A stretch of 64,000 bases of DNA. Origin: Halothiobacillus sp. GTDB lineage: Bacteria; Pseudomonadota; Gammaproteobacteria; Halothiobacillales; Halothiobacillaceae. Position 1 is the first letter of the stretch. Every line of letters starts with the position of its first letter. Below are positions 18,582-28,644 of this stretch, one piece after another. The position numbers were made by a program, and so were the translations under genes. Where the stretch lies: positions 21,256 to 85,255 of the forward strand of contig JAGDVP010000025.1 in NCBI GenBank assembly GCA_023255735.1, in the 5' to 3' direction. The notes beneath the pieces were generated by a model, which saw only the letters and a list, made by a program, of their open reading frames with translations, did no database searches and had not been told where the DNA came from.

Positions 18582-18917
18582 ATGTCTCAACCAACGCCTA
18601 CGACCAGCATGGATGAACTTGCCGCTGTTAAAGCGGATCTATCCTTACTCAAAAAAGATTTGGCCGAACTGCTTATCGTTATGAAAGAATCAAGCAAAAC
18701 CCGCGCCAGTAATTTAGAGCACGATGCCCTCGCCGCCGTGCATGCTGCGATAGACACCTTAACCGCGCGCGTTACCGAAGCTCGCGCAGGGGCAAGCCAA
18801 CAGGCCAACGCCACGCTCGAACAAGCAGAACAGCTCGTCGATCGCCATCCCGTCGCCACCTTGTTAACCGCTTTTGGGGTGGGTTTCTTGCTGGCAAAAT
18901 TATTTAGCAAAAACTAA
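18582..18917 (+). CDS. DUF883 / ElaB-YqjD-like membrane-anchored protein
   Basis: A 111-residue protein of the YqjD/ElaB (DUF883) family, small tail-anchored inner-membrane proteins that in Escherichia coli associate with ribosomes in stationary phase. It has a long amphipathic, Ala-rich coiled coil (about 8-85) and a single C-terminal hydrophobic segment preceded by VDRHPVATLLTAFGVGFLLA, the family hallmark. It heads a three-gene set with a YqjE-like and a third small membrane gene, the same order as E. coli yqjD-yqjE-yqjK. Confidence 0.85.
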   Translation: MSQPTPTTSMDELAAVKADLSLLKKDLAELLIVMKESSKTRASNLEHDALAAVHAAIDTLTARVTEARAGASQQANATLEQAEQLVDRHPVATLLTAFGVGFLLAKLFSKN

Positions 18918-18924
18918 AAGCCTT

Positions 18925-19191
18925 ATGTCTGAATTTGTGATTGCCCTGCTGGAGCTGCTTGAAGCGGAAGGCAGGGCGTTGCGGCGCGCATTTCGTCGTG
19001 CCAGCTTTGGCGCCGCTTTTCTTTGTATTGCTACGCTCCTTGTCATTTCAGGTTTCGGCTTTTTAATGGCTTCGGGGTATTGGGCGCTCACCGCCTTTTT
19101 TAGCGCCAGCATCTCAGCGCTTATTATGGGCAGTATGATTTTATTCGTTGCCGCAGCGCTGGGGTTCGCCGCCTATCGCGCCCTGCGATAA
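18925..19191 (+). CDS. YqjE-like phage-holin-family membrane protein
   Basis: An 88-residue membrane protein with a short charged N-terminal helix (ELLEAEGRALRRAFRRA) and two hydrophobic helices (about 22-48 and 52-85), matching the YqjE / phage holin family III layout. The frame opens earlier (18874) but inside the preceding gene; ATG 18925, 7 bp after that stop, is preferred. It is the middle gene of the yqjD-yqjE-yqjK-like set; function is unknown, probably envelope-related stress. Confidence 0.75.
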   Translation: MSEFVIALLELLEAEGRALRRAFRRASFGAAFLCIATLLVISGFGFLMASGYWALTAFFSASISALIMGSMILFVAAALGFAAYRALR

Positions 19192-19194
19192 GAG

Positions 19195-19449
19195 ATGAAC
19201 ACGATGCCACAACCGCCTTCCCTTGATGAAGCAAAAGCGCGTTTTCGCGCAACAAGCCAAGCGCTAACCCCCATCGCGCTTCTAAAAAAAACCGTGCGGC
19301 AGTATCCCAAAACAAGCATGGGTGTGGCCTTAGCGACAGGCGCGTTGTCGGTGCGCGTCCTGCCTAGCCTTTATGCGCACATCAACCAAAGCCTGCAAAA
19401 ACATGCTGGGTTGGCCGTATTAATTTCACGCTGGATACTGCGAATTTAA
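19195..19449 (+). CDS. YqjK-like small membrane-associated protein
   Basis: An 84-residue basic protein in the position of yqjK, starting 3 bp after the YqjE-like gene. It has an N-terminal charged region (LDEAKARFRATSQALTP) and a weakly hydrophobic C-terminal half (TSMGVALATGALSVRVLPSLYAH). A second ATG at 19204 is possible. Sequence similarity within this family is low, so the assignment rests mainly on gene order and size. Confidence 0.6.
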   Translation: MNTMPQPPSLDEAKARFRATSQALTPIALLKKTVRQYPKTSMGVALATGALSVRVLPSLYAHINQSLQKHAGLAVLISRWILRI

Positions 19450-19496
19450 CCCGCCGCCCTTATCTGATTAGCCTTAACTGCTTTTAGAGTTTGCGT

Positions 19497-20705
19497 ATGG
19501 ATTTTGATGTGATTGTGATTGGCGCTGGAGCCGCAGGCATGATGTGCGCGGCGCAAGCGGGTTTGCGTGGCCGGCGGGTATTATTAATTGATCATGCCGC
19601 CAAAATTGGTGAGCGCATCCGCATCTCAGGCGGCGGGCGGTGTAATTTCACCAACCGAATTGTTAAGCCCGAGCATTTTATTTCACAAAATCCGCATTTT
19701 TCTCGTTCTGCCTTAACGCAATTTAGCGCCGCTGATTTTGTTGATTTAGTTGAGCAATACGGCATTGCTTATCATGAGAAAACCTTAGGGCAGCTATTTT
19801 GTGATGAATCAGCCACGCAAATTATCGCCCTCCTTAAAGACCAATGCGACAAAGGCCAAGTGCAATGGGCGTATCCTTGCGCCGTGCACAGAGTTGAAAA
19901 AACCCCGCAAGGCTTCGCGCTTGACACCGCAGAAGGCCGCTTTTCCAGTCAATCATTAGTAATTGCCACCGGTGGGCTTGCCATACCCCAATTAGGTGCA
20001 ACTCCATTTGGCTACCGTATTGCCGAGCAATTTGGGCTGAATATTATTCCGCCGCAACCTGCATTGGTGCCCTTGGCTGCGGCATCGGATGAGGTTGCAA
20101 CCTTTAGCAAATGGGCGGGAAATTCTCTTGTGGTGCGTACCCAATGCGGCGATAACACCCCGCAATTTAGGGAAAATTTATTGTTTACGCATCGAGGATT
20201 ATCGGGTCCGGCCATTTTGCAGGTTTCAAGCTACTGGCAGAAGCAAGCGTATCAGGGCGGCAAAAAGCAGCCCATCTGCATCAATTTACTGCCCGATCTC
20301 GATATCCCAGCTTGGCTGCAAAGCCATCGCACCAGCAAATTAACCTTAGCGCAATTGCTGGCTCAGCCTGAAGGATCTGCCTGGTCAAAACGCATCGCAC
20401 AAGCGTGGTGCGAGCTTAAAGGCTGGCGTAAACCCATGGCCGAGCACAGCAATAAAGAGATTATCGCCATGCGTGATGCCTTGAGCGCGTGGATGCTGAT
20501 ACCCGCCGGCACCCTAGGTTACGCCAAGGCAGAGGTGACCTTAGGCGGCGTGGATACCCGTGCGCTTTCATCGAAAACCATGGCATGTACCACTGTGCCG
20601 AGCTTGTATTTTATCGGTGAGGTGGTCGATGTAACGGGTTGGCTTGGCGGCTATAACTTTCAGTGGGCCTGGTCATCTGGCTGGGTGGCGGGGCAATCCG
20701 CTTAA
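19497..20705 (+). CDS. BaiN/RdsA-family NAD(P)/FAD-dependent oxidoreductase (HI0933-like)
   Basis: Flavoprotein of the HI0933/YhiN family; physiological substrates are mostly unknown. The 402-residue protein has the N-terminal FAD-binding GAGAAGMMCAAQAGLRGRRVLLIDH, the family motif ISGGGRCNFTN at about 42, LFTHRGLSGPAILQVSSYW at about 225 and the C-terminal FAD motif LYFIGEVVDVTGWLGGYNFQWAWSSG. These match the family from end to end. ATG 19497 is preferred over the TTG two codons earlier. Confidence 0.88.
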   Translation: MDFDVIVIGAGAAGMMCAAQAGLRGRRVLLIDHAAKIGERIRISGGGRCNFTNRIVKPEHFISQNPHFSRSALTQFSAADFVDLVEQYGIAYHEKTLGQLFCDESATQIIALLKDQCDKGQVQWAYPCAVHRVEKTPQGFALDTAEGRFSSQSLVIATGGLAIPQLGATPFGYRIAEQFGLNIIPPQPALVPLAAASDEVATFSKWAGNSLVVRTQCGDNTPQFRENLLFTHRGLSGPAILQVSSYWQKQAYQGGKKQPICINLLPDLDIPAWLQSHRTSKLTLAQLLAQPEGSAWSKRIAQAWCELKGWRKPMAEHSNKEIIAMRDALSAWMLIPAGTLGYAKAEVTLGGVDTRALSSKTMACTTVPSLYFIGEVVDVTGWLGGYNFQWAWSSGWVAGQSA

Positions 20706-20843
20706 AGCCGATAAGGCGTAACACCAATCAGCCCACCCATCGCGGCACCCGCCCGCCACGGCGTTCACCCAGTAAAGGCGGGGCATCTTTGGGGATGACA
20801 AGTGTTTTATCCGAACAAACCGCGTTAGCCCTAGTTTAGGGCG

Positions 20844-21425
20844 TTAAACATCCAGCGCCCCCTGCCCTGCAAACGATTCAAACGCGGGTAAATGACTGAG
20901 TGATTCCAAATTGAAATCTTGTAAAAACTGCGGCGTTGTGCCCAATAATTCAGGCTTGCCAGGGCTGTCTTTCACGCCCACAGCGCGAATCCAGCCGCGT
21001 TCCGTTAACAGACGAATAATCGGTGCATTCACCGCCACACCGCGCACGGCTTCAATCTCTGCGCGGGTGATTGGTTGGCGCCAGGCAATCAGCGCAAGTG
21101 TTTCAAGCACCGCACGCGAGTATCGGCTTGTTTTAGGTGCCTCACTGCGTGCTAAATAGGGCGCTAAACGCGCATTAGCAACCAATTGCCAATTGGGTTC
21201 TTGAGCCGATCCCCCTAATTTCATTTGAATGAAGGGGTGCGCTTGATACTGGCGCTCAAGCTGCGTTAGAGCCATCTCAATGGCCGCTTGCGGCAATTCA
21301 TTGCCGATCATGCGGGCAAGCGCGGCGCGTGTTAAAGGCTCAGCGTGCGTTAAAAGCAAAGCCTCAAGCAACGGCATCAGCCCATCAACGGTGTTATGTT
21401 CCAAAGCCAGCTCTGGGTTTTGCAT
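20844..21425 (-). CDS. scpB: Segregation and condensation protein ScpB
   Basis: Winged-helix subunit of the Smc-ScpA-ScpB condensin, required for chromosome segregation. The 193-residue protein has the two winged helix domains and the motifs TSRYSRAVLETLALIAWRQPITRAEIEAVRGV (about 100-132) and LLTERGWIRAVG...PGKPELLGTT, all typical of ScpB. scpA, its usual neighbour upstream, is not present; znuA is divergently transcribed instead. Length is normal. Confidence 0.94.
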   Translation of the reverse strand: MQNPELALEHNTVDGLMPLLEALLLTHAEPLTRAALARMIGNELPQAAIEMALTQLERQYQAHPFIQMKLGGSAQEPNWQLVANARLAPYLARSEAPKTSRYSRAVLETLALIAWRQPITRAEIEAVRGVAVNAPIIRLLTERGWIRAVGVKDSPGKPELLGTTPQFLQDFNLESLSHLPAFESFAGQGALDV

Positions 21426-21479
21426 TAAAAAATCAACCTGTCTAAAAATTGCACACCAACCGATTGAATACGGAATAAT

Positions 21480-21496
21480 ACGTTATAGTATTACGT
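21480..21496. promoter_or_regulatory. Zur-box-like operator upstream of znuACB
   Basis: ACGTTATAGTATTACGT is a 17-bp near-palindrome: seven of eight positions pair around a central G. It matches the GTTATA-n-TATAAC core of gammaproteobacterial Zur boxes with one mismatch. It lies in the scpB-znuA intergenic region, 111 bp before the znuA start, exactly where zinc repression of znuACB would act. No zur gene lies in the window. Confidence 0.7.
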
Positions 21497-21606
21497 TAGA
21501 TTGTCCGTTTTTGAGCGAATACGGCGATTATGGCATTGCTTGAGTCAACTTTTGGCAAGCCTATCAGCGACCCACGGGCGTTTTACCCAATTTCAAGGAG
21601 TTATCC

Positions 21607-22467
21607 ATGCGTTTTATTGCATTATTTGCGTTAATTTTGAGCTTTTGGGCGCCCGCAAGCTTTGCCGATACGCCTTTGGAAGTCGCAGTTAGCATTCCAC
21701 CGCAAAAGTATTTTGTTGACGCCATTGGGGGCAAGCATGTGCAAGTGGAAGTGCTGGTGCCCGCCACGGCGGAACCTGAAACCTATGAGCCCACCCCAAA
21801 GCAAATTACCGCGCTCTCGCACGCCAATTTATATATGAAAATTAGCGTGCCGTTAGAACGTGCCTGGCTTGAGCGCTTCACCAACGCTAATTCTAAAATG
21901 GTGGTAGTAGATACCACGCGCGGCATCGAGCGCATGCCCATGATCAAAGGCACTGATGAGCACGTCGGTAAATCCGGGCTAGACCCCCATATCTGGCTAT
22001 CGCCCGTACTGGTGCGCATTCAAGCCATGAATATTCGTGATGCGTTAATCAAAGCCGATCCCAGCCATGCGGCCGATTACCGCCAAGGCTATGCCAAACT
22101 CGCCCAAACCATTGATGGGGTGGATGGTGCCATTTTAAAAACCCTAAGCACCCACCCATTGCAACAAACCCAATTTATCGTGTTTCATCCGGCATTTGGC
22201 TACTTCGCGGCGGCCTATGGCTTAACCCAAGTGCCGATTGAAGTTGAAGGCAAGGAACCTGGCCCCAAGCAGCTAGCTGAATTAATTGATTTTGCCAAGA
22301 AAAACGCTATTAAAGTCGTGTTTATTGAGCCACAATTTGCCCAAAAAGCCGCCAAAACGATTGCCGATGCCATTGGCGGCGAAGTGGTCACCATCGATCC
22401 CCTGCAAGAAGATTGGCCGGCCGGCATGACCGCCATTGCTGCTGCCCTGCAAAAAACCTTGAATTAA
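21607..22467 (+). CDS. znuA: Zinc ABC transporter substrate-binding protein ZnuA
   Basis: Periplasmic high-affinity zinc-binding protein. The 286-residue precursor has a clear signal peptide (MRFIALFALILSFWAPASFA) and the cluster A-I fold motifs: VSIPPQKYFVDAIGG, LYMKISVPLERAWL, DPHIWLSP (metal-ligand His), FIVFHPAFGYFAAAYGL (His ligand) and VFIEPQFAQKAAKTIADAIGG. The His/Asp-rich loop common in ZnuA is short here. Followed at 10 bp by znuC; transcription probably starts near the Zur-like box. Confidence 0.93.
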   Translation: MRFIALFALILSFWAPASFADTPLEVAVSIPPQKYFVDAIGGKHVQVEVLVPATAEPETYEPTPKQITALSHANLYMKISVPLERAWLERFTNANSKMVVVDTTRGIERMPMIKGTDEHVGKSGLDPHIWLSPVLVRIQAMNIRDALIKADPSHAADYRQGYAKLAQTIDGVDGAILKTLSTHPLQQTQFIVFHPAFGYFAAAYGLTQVPIEVEGKEPGPKQLAELIDFAKKNAIKVVFIEPQFAQKAAKTIADAIGGEVVTIDPLQEDWPAGMTAIAAALQKTLN

Positions 22468-22477
22468 TCCACAACCC

Positions 22478-23305
22478 ATGACGCCAGAACCCATTATTGA
22501 AATTTGCGATTTAGCCTACGCCTATGACAACACCCAAGCGTTAAGTGGCGTGAATGTTCGCATTAACCGAGGCGATTTTATTGCCGTTATTGGCCCTAAT
22601 GGCGGCGGTAAAACCACCCTCATGCGACTCATCTTAGGTTTGCTGGAACCGCAGCAAGGGCAAATATTGGTTTTTGGCGCGCCGCCAGGCACCACCCCAG
22701 ATCGCATTGGTTATGTGCCGCAGCACAGCAATACCACGCAAGGGTTTCCGGCCTCAGCCGAGCAGGTTGTGCTGATGGGGCTCGCCCAAGGCAAGCGGCG
22801 AGGATTTCGGTTTACTGCACCCGAACGCGCCGCGGCTGAGCATGCCATGCAGCGTGCGGGGGTGCTGGATTTGCGCCATCGAAGGTTAAATGAACTCTCC
22901 GGTGGCCAGCGCCAGCGAATTTTAATTGCCCGCGCGCTCATTACCGAGCCCGAATTGCTGATTCTGGATGAACCCTTATCCAACATTGATCCCTATGGTC
23001 GCCAGTGTATTTTAGAGACACTAACCGGGCTCGGTTCCCACACCACGGTCGTGATGGTAAGCCATGATTTAGGCATAACCGCCAACGCGGTCACCGACAT
23101 TATCGCCGTCAATCATTATGCTTTAAGCGCCGGTGGCACCAAGCTTACCCCTGCCATGTTAGCGCTTATGTATGGCACCCATGAAGCCGGGTGCCCCGTG
23201 CATGCTTTGCTGCAGCAATTAGTCGATTCCGCCCAACCCCATGCGCCCACCGCGCACGCCCCGCACGAACACGCCACAACAGAACACACCCATGAACCTC
23301 GCTGA
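22478..23305 (+). CDS. znuC: Zinc ABC transporter ATP-binding protein ZnuC, His-rich tail
   Basis: ATPase of the zinc importer. The 275-residue protein has Walker [10 protein letters not shown] (about 37), signature LSGGQRQR (about 142), Walker B LLILDEP and the H-loop SHD. Compared with a typical ZnuC (about 250) it carries a C-terminal tail of about 20 residues with six His ([20 protein letters not shown]), likely a zinc-binding or sensing appendage. The last 14 bp overlap the start of znuB, so the tail and the znuB ribosome site coincide. Confidence 0.94.
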   Translation: MTPEPIIEICDLAYAYDNTQALSGVNVRINRGDFIAVIGPNGGGKTTLMRLILGLLEPQQGQILVFGAPPGTTPDRIGYVPQHSNTTQGFPASAEQVVLMGLAQGKRRGFRFTAPERAAAEHAMQRAGVLDLRHRRLNELSGGQRQRILIARALITEPELLILDEPLSNIDPYGRQCILETLTGLGSHTTVVMVSHDLGITANAVTDIIAVNHYALSAGGTKLTPAMLALMYGTHEAGCPVHALLQQLVDSAQPHAPTAHAPHEHATTEHTHEPR

Positions 23306-24131
23306 TTTAATTCAACAAACCTTTATGCAACACGCGCTCATGGCCAGCCTGCTCGTCAGCATTACCTGCGGCGTGATTGGCGCGTTGGTTGTGGTCAACC
23401 GATTGATTTTCATGGCGGGCGGCATTGCCCACACCGCTTATGGTGGCGTCGGCTTGGCTTTTTTTTTAGGCACGCCCGTACTACCCACGGCAGGCTTATT
23501 TACAGCGGGCGCTGCGGTTATTTTGGGCACACTCACCCAAACTAAGCGCGAGCGCACCGATACGCTAGTTGGTGTTATTTGGGCGGCCGGCATGGCTTTT
23601 GGCATCATTATGATTAACTTAACCCCAGGATATAACGTGGGGCTGATGAGCTACCTATTTGGCAGCATTCTCACCGTGCCCAGCTACGATTTATGGGTCA
23701 TGCTCGGCATTGACGGGGTTATTGTTGGCTTAACGCTATTTTTTTACCGGGATATATTATCGTTTTCGTTTGACCCTGATTTTGCGCGCTCGCGCGGCAT
23801 TGCCGTGCGCGGGTTGTATTTCATGCTGCTGATTATGGTCGCCGAAGCAGTCGTTATGATGATTCAGGTCGTGGGCTTAATTTTAGTCATCGCCCTGCTC
23901 ACCCTGCCACCGTACCTCGCCGAGCGCCACACAAAAAGTTTAGCGGGCTTAATGGTGGCCTCTGGGCTTTGGAGCTTGGTGTTTTGTGTGGTGGGGTTAG
24001 CGGTGGCCTATCAGTTTGATTTAAGCTCAGGCGCCAGCATTATTGCGACGGCCTGCGCCATTTATTTGCTAGTTATCGCCGGCCAAACCGGCTGGCAATG
24101 GCTGCGCGCGCAAACCAAAACTCCGGCATAA
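23292..24131 (+). CDS. znuB: Zinc ABC transporter permease ZnuB
   Basis: Polytopic ABC-3 family permease of the zinc importer. The 279-residue protein has about eight hydrophobic segments and family motifs NRLIFMAGGIAHTAYGGVGLA (about 36-57) and MIQVVGLILVIALLTLPPYLA (about 196-216). ATG 23292 is chosen over the earlier frame opening at 23241 because it begins with the family [16 protein letters not shown] start; it overlaps znuC by 14 bp. Completes znuACB. Confidence 0.94.
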   Translation: MNLADLIQQTFMQHALMASLLVSITCGVIGALVVVNRLIFMAGGIAHTAYGGVGLAFFLGTPVLPTAGLFTAGAAVILGTLTQTKRERTDTLVGVIWAAGMAFGIIMINLTPGYNVGLMSYLFGSILTVPSYDLWVMLGIDGVIVGLTLFFYRDILSFSFDPDFARSRGIAVRGLYFMLLIMVAEAVVMMIQVVGLILVIALLTLPPYLAERHTKSLAGLMVASGLWSLVFCVVGLAVAYQFDLSSGASIIATACAIYLLVIAGQTGWQWLRAQTKTPA

Positions 24132-24180
24132 TCTTTGCCAAAGCAACTAGGTTTAATATTTAAGGCGCACGAGGTTTTTG

Positions 24181-25029
24181 ATGGACTATCGCACACAATT
24201 TCTGGTTGATCCCACAAAGCAGCTTCTTCTCGGCGATATAGACCCCAGCAATACCGGCAATCTCGATTCCAAAAGTGCGGCCGCCGATTTAACCGATCAA
24301 TATCGCGCGCAAATGGAAGCCGAGCAATTTTTGCTGTACGCCGATGGCCGGCAATCGTTGTTGGTTGTGCTGCAAGCGCTCGATGCGGCAGGCAAAGATG
24401 GTGTTATCCGCCATGTGTTTAGCGCAATGAACCCCCAAGGCACCCGCGTACACGGCTTTAAGCAGCCCACACCCATCGAGGCCGCCCACGATTTTTTATG
24501 GCGCGCGCACCAACATGTGCCCGCCGATGGCGAAGTGGTTATTTTTAATCGCTCACATTATGAAGATGTGCTGGTGGTGCGGGTGCATAATTTAGTGCCT
24601 GAGGCGGTTTGGTCGCAACGCTTCGATAAAATCAATGAATTTGAGCGGCTCCTTACGGAAAATGGCACAAAAATTTTAAAGTTTTACCTGCACATCAGCC
24701 CGGAGGAGCAACTGGCGCGCTTCAAAAAGCGGCTTGATGACCCGCAACGCCACTGGAAAATCAGTGAGTCCGATTATTCAGAGCGCAAATTCTGGCCGCA
24801 ATACATTGAGGCTTATCAAGATGCCTTAACCAAAACCAGCACCCCGCATGCGCCGTGGTATGTGATTCCGGCCAACAGTAAATGGTTTCGCAACCTCGCC
24901 ATATCGCAGATCATTGCCGATACCTTAAAAGAGATGAAGCTTGAGCTGCCGCCCACCCATGTCAACATTGAAGAAATTAAAGCGCATTACCACGCCGCAG
25001 TAAAAGCCGCCAATGGCAACAAAGAATAA
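24181..25029 (+). CDS. PPK2-family polyphosphate kinase
   Basis: Transfers phosphate between polyphosphate and nucleotides. The 282-residue protein is a single-domain class I PPK2: Walker A LDAAGKDGVIRHVFSAMNPQG at about 69-89, Walker B region VIFNRSHYEDVLVVRVH at about 121, lid region KKRLDDPQRHWKISESDYSERKFW and C-terminal PWYVIPANSKWFRNLAISQII. ATG 24181 is chosen over an upstream TTG; GAGG lies before it. Single gene, 50 bp after znuB. Direction (GDP/ADP phosphorylation) cannot be told from sequence. A polyP-binding CHAD protein gene lies 3.6 kb further on. Confidence 0.9.
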   Translation: MDYRTQFLVDPTKQLLLGDIDPSNTGNLDSKSAAADLTDQYRAQMEAEQFLLYADGRQSLLVVLQALDAAGKDGVIRHVFSAMNPQGTRVHGFKQPTPIEAAHDFLWRAHQHVPADGEVVIFNRSHYEDVLVVRVHNLVPEAVWSQRFDKINEFERLLTENGTKILKFYLHISPEEQLARFKKRLDDPQRHWKISESDYSERKFWPQYIEAYQDALTKTSTPHAPWYVIPANSKWFRNLAISQIIADTLKEMKLELPPTHVNIEEIKAHYHAAVKAANGNKE

Positions 25030-25098
25030 ATAAAACAAAAGCTTAAATATCATCACCGTTTTATCCCGCCAATCAGTGCGGGCTTGTGGTGTTTGCGG

Positions 25099-26154
25099 CT
25101 ATCCCGTGGACGCAAGCGGCAATGGCTGCCCGGTAAGTCGCCATTGCAGCTCGCCGCTTTGATCGGATTCAAAATCACCGAGCATCCCTACGGCTTCTCG
25201 CAATACGTCGGCGTCCCTGCTGCGTTTGGGGGCTTGTTCTGATAAATGCCGCCGAAATTGGCGCGCACCGGGCAGGCCATTCACTAAGGTAAGTAACGGC
25301 TTGGTCATGCTATGCAAGGTTTGGCCTTGTTCTAACTGCACCTCTAGGTATTTAAGATATTGCTGAATCACTTCGGTGCGCGAAATAACGGGACAAGTTG
25401 CATTAAACAGGGTTTGATCCACAAATCTTAACCAGTCGATATGTTGATAGGCTGCGCGCCCCACCATCACGCCCGGCACCATGTTGAGCTGCTCGGCCAT
25501 TTGCGGCAAGGTTTCAAGCTTGCCGTTAAGCACAAAGGTTAATTCAGGAAACTCTGCTTGAATGCGGTGCACAAAATCCCAGCGCAGCGGCGGGATTTCT
25601 CGATTTTGTTTGGGCGATAGTCCATCAAGCCAAGCTTTGCGGGCGTGAATAATAAATACCTCACACCCGCCCTGCCCGGCTACCGTGTCGATAAAGCGGC
25701 TAAATTCATCAAAACTATCCAAGCGATCAATGCCGATACGGGTTTTAACGGTGACGGGCACCGCCACTTCCGCCCGCATCGCGCGCACGCCCATCGCAAC
25801 GATTTGAGGTGTGGCCATTAAGCAGGCGCCAAATGCGCCATTTTGCACCCGATCACTCGGGCAGCCGACATTCAAGTTGATTTCATCATAGCCATACTGC
25901 GCGCCCAGCGCGGCTGATTGGGCAAGTGCCGAGGCATCGCTGCCGCCGAGTTGTAATGCCACCGCATGCTCAGATGCATTAAACCGCAGATGGCGCGCGC
26001 TATCGCCGTGCATGAGTGCGCCCGTGGTGACCATTTCGGTATAAAGCCGCGTATGCCGAGTCATCAGGCGGGCAAGTACCCGGTAGTGAGAATCAGTCCA
26101 ATCGAGCATCGGCGCCACACAGAAGCGCCAAGGGGAAATTTGTTTTAAAATCAT
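25099..26154 (-). CDS. dusA: tRNA-dihydrouridine(20/20a) synthase DusA
   Basis: FMN enzyme reducing uridines 20/20a in the tRNA D-loop. The 351-residue protein has the DusA N-terminus [30 protein letters not shown], the catalytic cysteine loop [22 protein letters not shown] and [21 protein letters not shown], which together separate DusA from DusB and DusC. It overlaps ubiB by four bases and is the last gene of a ubiJ-ubiB-dusA unit. Confidence 0.93.
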   Translation of the reverse strand: MILKQISPWRFCVAPMLDWTDSHYRVLARLMTRHTRLYTEMVTTGALMHGDSARHLRFNASEHAVALQLGGSDASALAQSAALGAQYGYDEINLNVGCPSDRVQNGAFGACLMATPQIVAMGVRAMRAEVAVPVTVKTRIGIDRLDSFDEFSRFIDTVAGQGGCEVFIIHARKAWLDGLSPKQNREIPPLRWDFVHRIQAEFPELTFVLNGKLETLPQMAEQLNMVPGVMVGRAAYQHIDWLRFVDQTLFNATCPVISRTEVIQQYLKYLEVQLEQGQTLHSMTKPLLTLVNGLPGARQFRRHLSEQAPKRSRDADVLREAVGMLGDFESDQSGELQWRLTGQPLPLASTG

Positions 26155-27827
26155 GACGTTTTATTTTTTTCTTTAAGCCCAAAGTAGACAAAAAAAAGCC
26201 CGATCAGCAAATTTAGCCAAGCGATTAGGGAGAGTTCTTGCCAGCCGCCCAAGGTGTCAAGCTTCGGATATTGGGTAAGCAAAAAGGCCAGCAGCAGCAA
26301 GCCGCCGATGAGCGTTTTGCGTTGACTGCGTTGCTGATAAGCCAACTCAAGGCGCAGCTGCTTGATTGCTTTTATTTGCGCGGTGATTAATTCGCTCTGG
26401 CGCTCAGCTTGTTTGGCGGCGGTAATGTGCAGCCTGGGCAATTCGGCAATGTGCTCAAAAATAAAAGGAAGTTCCGTTTTAAGGCGATTAACGAAGGCTT
26501 TAGGACCGATGCGATTTTTCATCCAGCGTTCAATAAACGGTTTGGCGGTGGCCCATAAATCTAAATCGGGGTAAAGCTCACGCCCAAGCCCTTCAATGGC
26601 GAGCAAGGTTTTTTGCAGTAAGGTGAGCTGCGGTTGCACTTCCATGTCAAAGCGGCGCGCCACTTGGAATAATCGGAATAAAAAATTACCAAAGGAGATG
26701 TCCCGCAGCGGTTTTTGAAAAATTGGCTCACACACGGTGCGAATGGCCGATTCAAATTCCTCTAAGCGCGTGGTGGCGGGCACCCAGCCCGATTCAATAT
26801 GCAGCTCGGCCACTCGGCGATAATCTCGATTAAAAAACGCGTGAAAATTTTCAGCAATGTAGCGCTGATCTTCCGGCGTGAGGCTCCCCACAATCCCGAA
26901 ATCAATCGCAATATATTGTGGCTTGGCGGGGTTATCCGCATTCACAAAAATGTTGCCGGGGTGCATATCGGCATGAAAGAAATTGTTATCGAATACTTGG
27001 GTGAAAAACACTTCGACGCCGCGTTCCGCCAGCACGCGCATATCCACCCCTGCCGCCCGCAGGCGATCGGTTTGGGCAATGGGAATGCCAAAAATTCGCT
27101 CTTGAACCAGCACATCGGTGCGGCAATAATCCCAATAAATTTCAGGGATATATAACAAAGGCGAATCCGAGAAATGGCGTTTTAGCTCTGAGGCATTCGC
27201 CGCTTCGCGCATTAAATCCAGCTCATCCATGAGCGTTTTATCAAACTCGCCGACTACCTCGACCGGATGCAATCTAGGGCCCTCTGACCAATACCGCTCG
27301 GCCAGCCGGGCAATGGCGTAGAGCACGTCTAAATCTTGGCGGATACGCGGCAAAATACCGGGGCGCACAATTTTCACCACCACCTCGCTGCCATCATGCA
27401 GGGTGGCCGCATGCACTTGGGCGATTGAGGCTGAAGCCATGGGCTCGGCACTAAACTCTGCAAAAATCGCATCGAGCGGGAAGCCTAGGCTTCGTTCAAT
27501 GCGCGCGCGGGCAATATCCGCCGCAAACGGACGCACGCGATCTTGCAGCACCGTGAGCGCATCGGCATATTTGCCGGGCAATAAATCGCGCCGGGTAGAG
27601 AGCATTTGGCCAAATTTAACAAAAATGGGACCTAAATCTTCAAGCGCGGCGACCAAGCGCTCACCCTCGGGGCGATTTTTGTTATTGGAGAGCCAATACC
27701 ACGGTGAGAGAAATTTGAGAAATTTAAACGGGCGCAAAACAGGCAGTGACAGCACCAGCTCATCGAGCCCATGGCGATAAAAAATGGTTTGGATAACGGC
27801 GATACGCCAGATTACGCGCAGCTTCAT
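26151..27827 (-). CDS. ubiB: Ubiquinone biosynthesis regulatory kinase-like protein UbiB
   Basis: Atypical ABC1/ADCK kinase-like ATPase needed for ubiquinone assembly, membrane associated. The 558-residue protein has the family KxGQ motif ([15 protein letters not shown], about 72), the Ala-rich loop [11 protein letters not shown], catalytic-loop region [10 protein letters not shown] and metal motif AIDFGIVG, plus one or two C-terminal hydrophobic helices (about 505-550) that anchor it. Overlaps ubiJ upstream and dusA downstream by four bases each. Confidence 0.95.
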   Translation of the reverse strand: MKLRVIWRIAVIQTIFYRHGLDELVLSLPVLRPFKFLKFLSPWYWLSNNKNRPEGERLVAALEDLGPIFVKFGQMLSTRRDLLPGKYADALTVLQDRVRPFAADIARARIERSLGFPLDAIFAEFSAEPMASASIAQVHAATLHDGSEVVVKIVRPGILPRIRQDLDVLYAIARLAERYWSEGPRLHPVEVVGEFDKTLMDELDLMREAANASELKRHFSDSPLLYIPEIYWDYCRTDVLVQERIFGIPIAQTDRLRAAGVDMRVLAERGVEVFFTQVFDNNFFHADMHPGNIFVNADNPAKPQYIAIDFGIVGSLTPEDQRYIAENFHAFFNRDYRRVAELHIESGWVPATTRLEEFESAIRTVCEPIFQKPLRDISFGNFLFRLFQVARRFDMEVQPQLTLLQKTLLAIEGLGRELYPDLDLWATAKPFIERWMKNRIGPKAFVNRLKTELPFIFEHIAELPRLHITAAKQAERQSELITAQIKAIKQLRLELAYQQRSQRKTLIGGLLLLAFLLTQYPKLDTLGGWQELSLIAWLNLLIGLFFVYFGLKEKNKTS

Positions 27828-28474
27828 GGGGTATCTCGCAGCGCTGGGGCGGGTGAATTAGGGTGGGCAGCGGCTAGCCGCTCAATACGGGCGGCTAGCG
27901 AATCCACCTCATCGCGCAAGGTGTCAACCGCATCAAGCCATTGTTGCATCGCGGGGCGCTCGGTGAGCAACGCGCGCTCAAAAATAAGAAAATCAGCCGC
28001 CTCAATTTGCCGCGTTCGGCGCCAAATGGCGGCTTGTGCGCGCATTTGCTCAACTTTTCGCTCAATCAAACCCGCGGGAGCCGCCCCGACCCGTTCGGCA
28101 AGAAGGGCGAACGGGTCGGAATCTAAATTAACCAATAAGCGTAAAAATTGTTGCGCCGCCGCCTGATCGCCTTCGATTTGAATATCACCTGTAAACAGCG
28201 CATCCATTTTATGCGCCGCTTGACTTGCCCGCAGCAGCGCCCAGCTGCTGGCACGCAAGGTGGCATCAGGCATATCTTCGGTATCACGCAGCAATAACAC
28301 CCCCTCTGGGGTGATGCTGATTGATAGCCTTAAGGCGGGATCACGCAGCAACACCTCAAACAAGCGCCCTTGTAGCGCGCGCAAAGCAGCCGCCGCAGAA
28401 GGATCACGCGCAATGTGATGATTAAGCGCACGCTCAATTAGGAGCAGTAATGGCAAAGGGGGGGCACCAATCAT
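27824..28474 (-). CDS. ubiJ: Ubiquinone biosynthesis accessory factor UbiJ (SCP2 domain)
   Basis: Lipid-binding accessory factor of the soluble Ubi complex. The 216-residue protein has an N-terminal SCP2-like domain (about 15-120, with [15 protein letters not shown] and [15 protein letters not shown]), the [19 protein letters not shown] motif and a C-terminal coiled coil (about 165-205) as in E. coli UbiJ/YigP. It is immediately upstream of ubiB with a four-base overlap, as in E. coli ubiE-ubiJ-ubiB, although ubiE is not here. Confidence 0.88.
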   Translation of the reverse strand: MIGAPPLPLLLLIERALNHHIARDPSAAAALRALQGRLFEVLLRDPALRLSISITPEGVLLLRDTEDMPDATLRASSWALLRASQAAHKMDALFTGDIQIEGDQAAAQQFLRLLVNLDSDPFALLAERVGAAPAGLIERKVEQMRAQAAIWRRTRQIEAADFLIFERALLTERPAMQQWLDAVDTLRDEVDSLAARIERLAAAHPNSPAPALRDTP

Positions 28475-28644
28475 GGGTTACTCAAGGTTTTAACGATCGC
28501 GAAAAGGTGAGCCTGCATCAATTGGGCGAAACGCCACTCGATAAAGGCTTAATTTAAGCTCACAATCTTAGCAAATGCTTCATCATCCTGTGTCAGGATT
28601 CTAAGTTGCACACAAACTCATGGGTATCAGGGAGACGGTTTTCT

